Shown: positions 54,757 through 64,000 of the stretch, piece by piece
Numbering within the stretch: position 1 is the first letter of the stretch
Layout of the letters: every line of letters starts with the position of its first letter
Origin: Sepioteuthis lessoniana
Lineage: Eukaryota > Mollusca > Cephalopoda > Myopsida > Loliginidae
Reading direction: 5' to 3'
Assembly (NCBI GenBank): GCA_963585895.1
Contig: OY757904.1
Span: forward strand, 8,806,426 to 8,870,425
DNA: 64,000 nt
Position numbers and translations under genes: made by a program
Notes under the pieces: model-generated
Told to the model about the DNA's origin: nothing
What the model saw: only the letters and a program-made list of their open reading frames with translations
Databases searched by the model: none

Positions 54757-54960
54757 AGGTTTGGTTTCTTTGTTTAATGGCATATAAACCTTTGTAGGTT
54801 ATTTAATGCCAAAGCCATTATCCAAGAAGAACAGTAGTAGTACTATTTAACCCTTATCTGGTATTTGTCCGAAAGTGAACGTAATAGCGCGACTGGAGTA
54901 CGAACTCGCGTACTACGATTCCACAGTCCATCGCTTTAACCAATACACCACGAGGACAAC
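54757..54960 (-). mobile_element. SINE D copy, complete, minus strand
   Basis: Left end is the tail reversed (TTAATGGCATATAAACCTTT). Right end reversed gives CGTGGTGTATTGGTTAAAGC, GATGGACTGTGGAATCGTAG and GCGAGTTCGTACTCC, the tRNA-like head. Confidence 0.85.
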
Positions 54961-55142
54961 CCCTTATTTGTATTAAGAATAGTTACTTGAAGTTATAATT
55001 GATTACTAAGGATTATTATTAGTTAATTAAAACTATATAACTATTTGCAAACAAATGATTATTATCAAAAAGAAATAATTACTGAAATCATAAATTGTGC
55101 ATAAATCATTTGTATTTGTTAAAAATATTTGAGACCATACAT

Positions 55143-55535
55143 CATCATCATCGAATTGTCGTGCCGCTAGCACGGATATCCCTGACCCTCTCTCGCCACT
55201 TCTCCCTATCGTTCATCGCATCTGGCAGGTCTTTGGTCTACATCCCGTATCCTCACATAGCTGCTGAATGTATGTTCGAGCTGGTCGTCCTGCTTTTGCC
55301 CGGCCATATGTGGGGGTCCATAGGAGTACATCTCTTATGAGCTCGTCCTGCATGTCTGGTTCGTCTAACTTGGATAATTTTCGTGATGGGAGGCAAGTGG
55401 CCGTATAGTTGGTGCCTTGTGGGGTGTTGCCACCAGGACTTGTTCAATATTGCTCGCAGCATTCTTGTGTAATTGCCGTCTAGCTTCTCTTCCAGCTGTT
55501 TAGTTAGCGTCTAAGTAGTGCATCCCTACAGCAGT
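55143..55535 (-). mobile_element. RTE-like retrotransposon, 3' 390-bp fragment
   Basis: On the minus strand there is an open frame with MLRAILNKSWWQHPTRHQLY, GHLPPITKIIQVRRTRHAG, then a small deletion before GRAHKR, a frame-shifted GRPARTYIQQL and an (ATG)n tail seen as (ATC)n at 55,141-55,153. It is truncated at ILLYGCTTW, close to the truncation of the copy at 22.9-23.4 kb. Confidence 0.88.
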
Positions 55536-56973
55536 ATCTCAAATTATTTATATTTTATTATAATACTTTATATCATATAACTTTGAAAAATGTCTTTAAA
55601 ACAACAATACAAAAATGCAAATATTAATGTTCAATTATACGAATCCCAAACCGCTACGCATAAAATAACCCCAGATTGACATTCCATTAGACTCAATCAT
55701 TCACTCCATCCAAAGTGCTTTCTCGCACTAACTGACCTCAGTACAGGCGCATTGCTGTTAACTTCAGTGATCTGGCGAAAACCGGTGCTTTCAGTATAAT
55801 TTGACCGGTTTGTTGTTGATTCGATTCCCTTACTATAAACCACATCCTCTGTAATCAGCCTTAAAATCTGCTGCATCACATTAGTGTCAACTCGAAATTT
55901 AGAGTTTTAACTTTCATCTGTGAATTATTGGATTCACGAATGTAAGAAAGAAAATTGCTGTGTTGATTACAATAATCTAGACTATGAAAAAATAATTTCG
56001 TTCGAAGAGAAAAATACCCGTTGTAAAATGACAAATGTGACTCAATATATCCAAGGCAATACAAGAACAGCACTAAAGTATCTACAATCGTATGGCGGCC
56101 AGAAGAAAATAATTTTTTGGTAAAATGTTCGAAAAGGCTGTGTTCAAATGAGATATTTGGCATACACTTGTGCTTTTCAGAGAAGTCTTAATTTTGTCAA
56201 TTTTGGAACAGTAGACTATTCTAAGGGTGAATATTTCCTTGCTACAATTTTGGTGGATGTAATTCTATAGAGTCGAAAACCAATCAAAGAAATTTTACAA
56301 ATCAGAGAAACAAAAAATTGAATTGGATTTTGGGAAAAAAAGAGTAATACATTACAGATGTGAAATGGCGGAAAGGATTTTTGAATTGAAATGTAGATTT
56401 AATTATTTTATTTTTATGAGACGGTATTTGGCAAAACGAATTGTTATTGTTTAAGATAAAGCGGTCAGAAGATAGGTAAATTGTTTTGAAAATCGCTGTG
56501 TTCCGGATGGTTTAAAGTGAAAAAGCCGAATCCAGATCGAAACCCACATCTGTCAGTCGTCAAAAGCAACTGATCTAAAATTGGAATGGCCTATTTCCTA
56601 AATTTGAATATGGTATTTATTTTCTTAAAACAATTCCGATTTAATACACACCAGCGAAAATTATTGAAATCCAAATTAGGAGAAAACCCAGTATTTTTTT
56701 TGTTTCAACCACATCACCCCTAAGATGAAGATATACATAATTGTTAGGGTTGCTTTGAGCCATACCATAAACAGCGAGAATATAAAAACCTAAAAATTTT
56801 ACGATGAATTGATGGATTGTTAATTGGTGGACTGGTCTCTGACTAAAACTTACCCCCTCCAGGATAGAGGAATATATGTATTAATTTCTAAAGACATTCT
56901 GTTGGTACTAGATATTGTTATTTTTGCAAGTCATGTTTTATTCACTGCTTCTAAAAAAACGCACCGTGTGTAG
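55536..56973. other. Unassigned AT-rich stretch
   Basis: No recognised repeat. 55,690-55,900 is slightly GC-richer, without a convincing frame. Confidence 0.45.
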
Positions 56974-57086
56974 ATAATGAATCAGACGTGTCATCCGGAG
57001 ATATATACGACCAGTGGATTGGAAGCGGAATCACCCCCGTGTTTGACGATGACAGCCGTACTGTTACAATACCAAAAAATACGTGA
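56974..57086 (+). CDS. Candidate terminal exon, unknown protein
   Basis: I do not recognise this. A GTGTGTAG at 56,966-56,973 could be a splice acceptor. From there one frame runs 37 codons (DNESDVSSGDIYDQWIGSGI, then TPVFDDDSRTVTIPKNT) to TGA at 57,084. The stretch is less AT-rich than its surroundings, uses a wide range of codons and amino acids, and has no repeats. A second frame over the same bases (ATG at 56,977) also stays open, so chance cannot be excluded. No donor-side exon was identified upstream. Confidence 0.3.
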
Positions 57087-58759
57087 CAATACTGAAACAG
57101 CGGGATTTTTTGTTAATAATAATCTAATTTCAATCTTATTCGTTAAAAATTGTGTATAAGAATTAAAATCTCAGTTATTATATTTTAATTTTACTTTATG
57201 ATTATTTTTCTTACTTTTGTAAATCTATATTTTTATTCTTATCACAAAATAATCTTCTTTTTTTCAAAGATATCTCTCAGCATTTTATAAAAAGAGATAC
57301 TTTAGTTCCTATTAAACTAGAATCCAATTTATATATCAAATTGTTTGTTTCTCATATAATACCTGATGTTTATGCATTCGAGTAATTTACTAGTAAATCC
57401 TAGTAAATCCTCCTGTGTGGCCCTTTTTGGTTGGGTTTGGAGTGTTACAACATACAATGAGAAAAGCTTAATCAAGCTTAATCAAATTGTTTAATCCAAC
57501 GTCAATTATGCCTAAGTTTAATTCAATATTTTTAACATCAAAGATTCAAACAAAATAGCGAACTGAGTATATTACGTATTAAGTTACTCATATTCTCCAA
57601 AGTCTTCGATGGTCACTTTCACACTATATATCGAATCTATCATGCTCGTAACAATAGAACGACATGTTGTGTTTTATATAGAAAGTCATGTTGTGTTTTA
57701 TATATAAGTTATATTCAGTAAACAGGTACTTCTTCAAATTCAAAGCGGAAATTCATTTCTAATGTAAGTCCACAGAACTGTTTTCTCTCCAAAGAACGTG
57801 ATTTAGACAACAAAAAAAAACATGCTTTCTTTTTCTTGGATTCAGCGACAAATGATCAAAATTCTCGGTATTTATATGTACTTAATTAAATTTCTGTTAT
57901 ACACACGCTCTCGAATCTGGTCTAGTTTCATTTACAGCAAATTGTATACATTTTCCTCTTCATCAAAGAGGAAACCAGTGCATAATGGTAATACAGCGAT
58001 CAGTTGAACAATAATCTTCGAGAAGGAACATTGATTAAAGAATTTAACGATTCATTGCATTTTTATTTTATTTTTTTATTATTTTCTACGCTTTTCTCTT
58101 CTTTTATTACATGTCTTCATTTTCCCTGCCGTAAACAGTCTTTCTTTACAATTTCGACATCTAAAAATATAACATTATTCATTTTCCCATTTTTTCGTAT
58201 CAAAATGCAATGCGCAGATTTTTCCATCCCACTTTTGATTATTGTAATCCCGATAGACAGTGTTGTCACAATCATCAATCAATTCCACGAATTATCTTTT
58301 GAGTGCAGTCAATATGTATGCACAAGTTGCTTTTTCCCAATCAAAATGGATGAAGACAAAAGTAGACGATATATATTTATTTGTATAAGGATTTCTATTC
58401 GTATGTGATCATATAATAACATCCAACGGTATATAAACTGAAGTACGAAAAAATAGAAATAACTGGATGTTTTGGTCGTCTCCTAGTTGTAAAAATAGAC
58501 GCAAGTGGAACACGTATATATGAATAATACGGGAAGATTGTATAGCTGCGGTAACTCTGGGGAGACTATAGGATTTAATATCGTTTGACCGCAGATTGAC
58601 CGTTGGATGCAAAAAGATGGAGCACTTTGTTTCCGAAAGAGGAATTGTTCTATTTTTTTTCAACTATCAGTAGCGAGGCTACACCAGAAACAAGAAAATT
58701 TTGAAGATACTCTTGGATAATGTGAAAACTGCGGGCTCATACAGTTGATTCGTTTACAG
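57087..58759. other. Unassigned AT-rich stretch
   Basis: Short AT-rich direct repeats at 57,390-57,412 (CTAGTAAATC) and at 57,660-57,710 (CATGTTGTGTTTTATATA). Open frames at 58,004-58,408 are Phe/Ile-rich and unconvincing. Confidence 0.45.
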
Positions 58760-58983
58760 TGCTGCCTGTAAGTGACGTGATCGTAACCACCAAACAAAGG
58801 AATAATATTGTAACATCCTATGCTAACAAGGGTACAATTAGTGACACTTCAGTTTCTGTTTGTGAGCTTCAATCCGAACCTGAAAACAAAAATCATTGGA
58901 CGGTGTCGTTTCTTTATCGAGCAGATGGTCGTGTATGTATGAAGAGAAGACTGCATAGGGCAGGGTGTAATTCACGCTCGTAG
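58760..58983 (+). CDS. Candidate exon or small coding relic, unknown protein
   Basis: Preceded by ATTCGTTTACAG, a fair splice acceptor ending at 58,759. One frame then runs about 74 codons to TAG at 58,981. It contains LPVSDVIVTTKQRNNIVTSY, GTISDTSVSVCELQSEPENK and NHWTVSFLYRADGRVCMKRR, ending LHRAGCNSRS. Composition and codon choice are protein-like, with three Cys, no low complexity and no bias toward AT-rich codons. There is no signal peptide in view and no domain I recognise. It may be a last exon, or a fragment of an unrecognised transposon protein. Confidence 0.35.
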
Positions 58984-59244
58984 TGACTATAATTGTGTGT
59001 TTTATGTTCTTTTGAACTTTTCAAGGACGACTATTGAAACTGGAATCTGTCTTGACATGCGAAGCATTCACAAATATTATTAAAGACCGTATCCACTCCT
59101 TTACAATATGCATGTATCTCGGTGATACTAATTTTGCTAGATATAGCAACGCCCATCAAGAGATTTCTCAGGTAATACATAAAGTTAACACCTTGTTAAA
59201 TTTTAACTCCATTTATCATTATTCACAGTTTTCGGACTATTGTT

Positions 59245-59515
59245 CTCATGTTTATTGCAACGTTTCGGCCGTTGTACGCTCCGGCCTTCTTCAGGTGTTT
59301 GAATGTCGAACTTAACCCTTTATTTCGTTTACCGGGGTAGATTGTACTAGTTCCACGAGCCATGTATAATGGATGTCAGTTATCAGTTATCGTCTGTTAA
59401 TTTTCCTCTGAAAGTTCTCCACTGCTTTCACTTGGTATTGAACTCACACACTTTGGGTATGTTACTGGATGTAACTAACGCCTTTATCCAGTGTACCACG
59501 TGTCCTTGAGGACAT
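59245..59515 (-). mobile_element. SINE E copy, minus strand
   Basis: Reverse complement starts with a tRNA-like head, ACGTGGTACACTGGATAAAG and GTGTGAGTTCAATACC. It ends with ACCTGAAGAAGGCCGGAGCG, ACAACGGCCGAAACGTTGCA and ATAAACATGAGAACAATAG. The second CTGAAGA...GAAAC hairpin lies at 59,259-59,294. Confidence 0.7.
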
Positions 59516-59939
59516 CTGTGTCAGAATTTCTGGGTATTATAAACCTAATGTCTTCAGCAACCATTTTTACCAGTGCTCATTTTGCAGTTTTGCAGTTATC
59601 TTTGCATTTTTTTTTACCAGACCTCATATTGCAACTTTTTTGTTGTTATTGCTTTTCTCTGGCACTCCTTATAACTGGTTCCCATAATGTTTGGTCGGCT
59701 CAGGAGATTTTTGTGGCCTAACATATGTGCTGATTCTTTAAGTTTACAAATTTTCCAATGGTGTTCCTTGTCTATGATCTCAACTTAGTCCCTCAGAGGG
59801 CGATGATTTCCCTTCTCTCTCCATATGCGGTTAGCCACACCTGATTTTTTCACTTCCCCACGTGTTACAGCCTTCTGGTTTTCTTGAAGCCCCACCTTAA
59901 GGGAGCGGCTTGTTTCTACTTTATATTTCCTTCCGCAAC
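59516..59939. other. Unassigned stretch
   Basis: A GC-richer part (59,770-59,930) is not recognised. It ends where the truncated element C begins. Confidence 0.45.
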
Positions 59940-60640
59940 TAGTGAGGTTTCAGCAATGCTGGAGCTTTGGGGAATGCGGAGTACCCCTTTATTGCCATCG
60001 CTCCTAGGTCCACTCTGGCCCGGTGTGATAGCACCAGATAGGGCCCTATCTATGGGTTAAATAGAACTAACTGCATACTTATGCTAAGCTAAATTGTTTG
60101 ATTAAACTGAATAGCTTGAAATATAAATGTTTTTAACAACTAAACCGTACTTACATTTAAACTTATGCTAAACTGAATTATTTGAAATAGAACTGTTTTT
60201 GACATTGAAACTGTATTTACATTAAACTGAATTGTTTAACATAGAACGTTTTTGACAATTAACTGTGTGTAAAAAAGTCTGTACTTATACTAAACTGAAT
60301 TAGCTGAATTAGAACTGCTTGACTAAACTGAATTGCTAGAAATTGAAAAGTTTTTCACAATTAAACTGTACTTACATTTAAACTGCGTACTTATGCTCAA
60401 CTAAATTGTTTGAAATTGAACTGTTTTTGACATTGAAACTGTACTTACACTAAACTGAATTGTTATATATATAACTGCTTGAATAGTTTGAAATAGAAAT
60501 GTTTTTGACAATTAAATTGTGTACTCATGCTAAATTGAATTGTTTTAAATAGAACTGATTATTTACATAAAAATGGATTTAGCGTTAAATAACCTACAAA
60601 GATTGATATGCCATAAAACCCAACCAACCAAACATATGCG
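59940..60640 (+). mobile_element. Element C copy, 5'-truncated, long AT-rich array
   Basis: Starts inside the head (GTGAGGTTTCAGCAATGCTG), then CCGGTGTGATAGCACCAGAT, then at least six AT-rich units (CTGTACTTACATTTAAACTG, CTAAACTGAATTGTTTGAAA), and tail ATGGATTTAGCGTTAAATAA and GATTGATATGCCATAAAACC. More array units are present than in other copies. Confidence 0.85.
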
Positions 60641-62944
60641 CTGAAATGTTCCTTTAGAATTACAGTAACAGGCTCAGTAGACCAACTTAATGTTAGTAAA
60701 CAGGAATTAAATTTGGAACTGGAGGAGGTGTAATAATAATGAATAAACGATTTATTATTAATTGAATAAGTGTATAATAATGAAGAAGCTGATTATAATC
60801 TAGAAGAGTCTCACTTAAGGTGATTTGGAAAGTTCGTCTTGGAGTAATTTGTGAGATTGTGTTCAGTGTTGATTGTCCACATGAGTTGTGCATATTTCCA
60901 CTGCTACAATCATCTATCCTGAGAGTTTTGTGAGAAGCGTTGGTGAGTCTATCAATAATAAGGGTGGGAATAATGACAAGATATTGTGTTAACCTCAATT
61001 ATTATTGTCGTTACTGATTTTCCTAACAAAAAATTCTGCACTTAAATGATAAATAATAGCATAAGGTTTTCAGAAAATGATCTTCAGTGGTGCTTCTGAC
61101 TGAACGAAAAGCATATATGACATTGTACCGTTTTGTTTTGTTTTGTTTTGTTTTTTTCGTGTTTTTTTTTTTGTTTTTTGGCTTTTTTTATTTTTATTTT
61201 GCTTTTTTTTTATAGCGTCTATTTATAAGTGTGCCAACAATAAGATCAGGAAAGAAGTTTAAACATCCGAAGGGAAAGAATCAAGTAAAGAATCCTGTAT
61301 CACAAATTCAACGACAAATGTCCCAGAGGCAAATAAAAAAAGGGCTTAAAAAATCTAATTCTCTCTTCCAAACAGAGCGACTTCTCTCTTAATCACAAAC
61401 CAAAAAAAAAACACACTCTTAGTCGTTAAAAATGAAATGGGTTTTATAGAGGAGACAAAATTTGCGATTATTTGCGACAATCAGGGGGGGGTAGAAAAAG
61501 TACCATATTTCGAGCTATACTTAATGTAGTAAATATCTAATGGTTGCTTTTACTATCGGTTGATCGAATACAAGAGAGGAAATTTTTTTTTTTTTTTTTT
61601 TTTTCGAGTTAGGTGATTTACATCTATATTGCCACATCGCTATTGAAACTTGCTTTTTCTATCTTGTATATAAAAGATTTATGTCAAGCATTGTTTCCGT
61701 GATTATGACCGGATTATTTATATATGGATCATCACTTCATGGTGGCGTCAGTGAGTCGTGCACTTTGCCTAAGATCAATGTGTTTATCACCGGGACTTCT
61801 GCCTTCAAATTTGTCTGACCGGGCCAAACGTCTTTCTTAGCAATGATAGTTCTTCTTAGTGGGATTGGGCGAACTGATATTCTTTTCTCGTGTTCTTAAG
61901 TGCACTTGTTATTTTACTTCTTGAAAGTTGGTTGTTGTCCCTGGCTGTTGAGGCCCACAAAGAACAAACACCGTCAAACAATAATAAATCCGATTTTGTT
62001 CGTTATATGACATAGAATGGCACGCGATGGTTTAAAGATAAAGTTTAACGTCTAGATGTCCAAGACGGAGTACTGAAGTTAATTGACGTAGCAACACCGA
62101 TGAAATCACTCCAAGACTGATTTGAAATCGGAAGTGAGAGCTTTTATGGATTTATCAAAGGACGCCATCTTGCCGTGGGCGTGGTCGATATCTTTACTTG
62201 TGATTGATCCTCATCCAGATAAAATGAATGATGGCAGATATACACGCAGCCTTCTGATCATATCAATTATCTCCTGATGTGACCATTTATGTAACCAAGT
62301 GAAAAATACCATCCCTTGTCGCCCACACTGAAGTGCCTAGTAAATGCCTGATACTAGGGTACGAAATCAAAGGTTGAATTTTTCGCCTCAGGAAACCTAG
62401 AGTAGCAAATTGGTTTCACTGAATATCATAAAACACATATCTTTTCAGATAACAATCTTCCCTGATATCAGCCAGCGGCAATATAAATTGTATTAAGTTA
62501 TAACTCAGCAGCACTTTTAATTTCTGAACCTTCTCATAAGTAACTTAGTCTTGCTTGTTTTTCTCACTAACTTAAACGTAAGTTAATTTCAGGTTCGAAT
62601 CCTAGGTGTTTTCTTACCTGAATAGGGGCTAAGTTAACCTTTTTTCTCAAATTAGCTTTTATTTTAAAATTTCTTTGTGATAATCAGTTCTTTTTAGAGC
62701 TTTATCTTACAATTCTCTTACTCTTTACCTATCATACCCTACCAGTATCAAATTTTGGTACCTGTAACAGTGGAAATATCTCGGTTATCTAAATCCAATA
62801 AAAATATAAGTTAGGAAATTATAAAACTAAAAATATGCATATATAAAATTTTAAAAAATAATAAATTCATAAAAATTTCAACATTCTTATAAAACTTTAA
62901 TAAAGTTTGAAACAAAGGTTGATAATAATGATAATAATTATAAT
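60641..62944. other. Unassigned stretch, longest without a known element
   Basis: A 101-codon minus-strand frame (60,693-60,998, contains IIDRLTNASHKTLRIDDCSS) has reasonable composition but no recognised family. GTTTT and T tracts at 61,130-61,215 and 61,585-61,605. 61,740-62,350 is GC-richer and may be an old repeat. Confidence 0.4.
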
Positions 62945-63570
62945 ATCAGCACAGAACAACGCTGTAAGAAGCGAGAATATATAACAAAATATGAAATGTA
63001 GGCTATGTGGTGACAGAGATGAAACCATCAATCACATAATAAACGAATGGGGCAAATTAGCGCAGAAGGAAGGACTGGGTGGGTAAAGTGATTCACTGGG
63101 AGATGTGCAAGAAATTTAGATTTGACCATACGAACAAATGGTATATCCACAACCCAGAATCTGTCCTAGAAAATAACACACATAAACTCCTATGGAACTT
63201 TGATATAATAATAATCAACAAAAAAAAAAGAGAATTTGCAAAATTGTCGACTTTGCTGTCTCGACTGACCACAGAATAAAACTGAAAGAATGTGAAAAGA
63301 AGGAAAAGTACCTCGACCTTGCTTGGGAATTGAGAAAACTATAGAACATGCAGGTGACAATTATACCAATTGTAATTGGTGCGTTTGGAACAGTAACTAA
63401 AGTATTATTAAAGGGACTGGAGGACTTGGAAGTTGGCGGATGAGTGGAGACGATCCAAGCTACTACATTATTGAGAACAGTCAGAATACTGAGAAGAGTC
63501 CTGGAGACTTGAGGAGACTTTCTGTCACTCAAACTCCAGAGAAAGACCATCAGCTAATGCTGATGTGAAA
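62945..63570 (+). pseudogene. Restriction-like-endonuclease non-LTR element, 3' fragment
   Basis: Plus strand gives CRLCGDRDETINHIINE (with one early stop; Cys/His knuckle), then GKVIHWEMCKKFRFDHTNKW, YIHNPESVLENNTHKLLWNF, DIIIINKKKREFAKL and VDFAVSTDHRIKLK-like codons. It ends with GAFGTVTKVLLKGLEDLEVG, TTLLRTVRILRRVLET and LSLKLQRKTIS in shifting frames. The PD...D-x-K region is partly deleted. It is the youngest-looking piece of this family here. Confidence 0.88.
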
Positions 63571-63584
63571 AACTCTAATGAGTA

Positions 63585-63587
<3 letters not shown>

Positions 63588-63616
<29 letters not shown>

Positions 63617-63645
63617 CAACAACAATAAAAATAATAATAATAAAT
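63588..63645. repeat. (AAT)n microsatellite
   Basis: AAT/AAC triplets at the 3' end of the preceding element, probably its simple-sequence tail. Confidence 0.9.
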
Positions 63646-64000
63646 CTACGACAACAAGCAAAAATGATTAGACAGGAAAAACGCTGGAATATGTTAGGAC
63701 GAAAAGAAAAAGTAACACAAGTAAAACAAACGCTATCACTCGAAGAAATAAATCAGAAGATACTATCGAAAGAAGGAAGACAAAAAAGATATTGAGACAG
63801 GATAAAACAATGCAGACAAAATAAAACAACAAAAGAAATTTCTAATAGCAAGTGAGGGAAATGCACGAAGACACACCAACAACCGGATGACAAGGAAAGA
63901 AAACTGTTTGGGAGAAAAATAAAAAAAACGAAGGGAACATAAAAAAAAAAGCTGAATGGATTAGCAACATGGAAAAAAGTTAGAAGGACTTGAAGTAGAA
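63646..64000 (+). pseudogene. Second copy of the same non-LTR family, N-terminal part, runs off the window
   Basis: Plus strand reads LRQQAKMIRQEKRW, EEINQKILSKEGRQKRY, a stop, IKQCRQNKTTKEI, a stop, and KTHQQPDDKERKLFGRKI. In the family these belong upstream of the reverse transcriptase. So directly behind the 3' end of one copy lies the 5'-proximal coding part of another, in the same orientation. Confidence 0.75.

Noticed and set aside
58004-58408. 134-codon open frame
   Set aside because: Phe/Ser/Ile-rich in AT-rich DNA, no motif, no splice context I trust.
60693-60998. 101-codon minus-strand open frame
   Set aside because: Reasonable composition but no recognised family, no promoter or splice evidence; left as unassigned.
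1-64000. CRISPR array, operon or phage-like module
   Set aside because: No regularly spaced short repeats with unique spacers, no compact directional gene clusters and no ribosome-binding sites; the window is eukaryotic.

Overview
The window looks like intergenic or intronic DNA from a large, AT-rich, repeat-laden animal genome. I infer a mollusc, most likely a cephalopod (octopus or squid): dense dinucleotide microsatellites, several tRNA-derived SINE families, many decayed non-LTR retrotransposons with runs of ATG at the 3' end, and almost no host coding sequence. The species assignment rests on family resemblance only. There is no sign of a prokaryotic or organellar gene set, no rRNA, no CRISPR array and no convincing free-standing tRNA gene.

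The best preserved element is a full-length APE-endonuclease/reverse-transcriptase retrotransposon (RTE-like) at 18,453-22,526. It has a 12-bp target-site duplication, a duplicated 5'-UTR segment, and one protein-length frame of 1,010 codons broken by a single TAG. At least eight further copies or fragments of this family lie at 0.8, 6.4-9.1, 22.9-23.4, 30.3, 30.65-34.1 (two nested copies), 39.2 and 55.1-55.5 kb. A second non-LTR family, with a C-terminal Cys/His knuckle and a PD...K-type restriction-like endonuclease (R2/R4-like architecture), is present as decayed pieces at 10.1, 11.2-13.5, 15.7-16.1, 46.2-47.6, 62.9-63.6 and 63.6-64.0 kb. A mariner transposase relic with DD34D spacing lies at 14.7-15.7 kb.

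Between these lie small interspersed repeats that I call SINE A, B, D and E (tRNA-like heads), element C (a 0.3-0.6 kb repeat with a conserved GC-richer head, an AT-rich internal tandem array and a SINE-D-like 3' tail), an LTR-like repeat with internal 80-bp units (23.4 and 29.1 kb), repeat F, and several minisatellites. Insertions are nested inside one another. Element C sits in a SINE A with an 11-bp target duplication, SINE B sits in another SINE A, and one RTE copy sits inside another RTE copy.

The most unusual signals are patches of copied sequence. A 198-bp block identical at 37.1 and 41.9 kb carries a unique flank along with half a SINE. A 258-bp endonuclease fragment was pasted into an RTE relic between 38-bp direct repeats. 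Only two short stretches (56,974-57,086 and 58,760-58,983) look like possible host exons, and both are unproven. All coordinates of decayed repeats are approximate to about 10-30 bp unless a target duplication fixes them.
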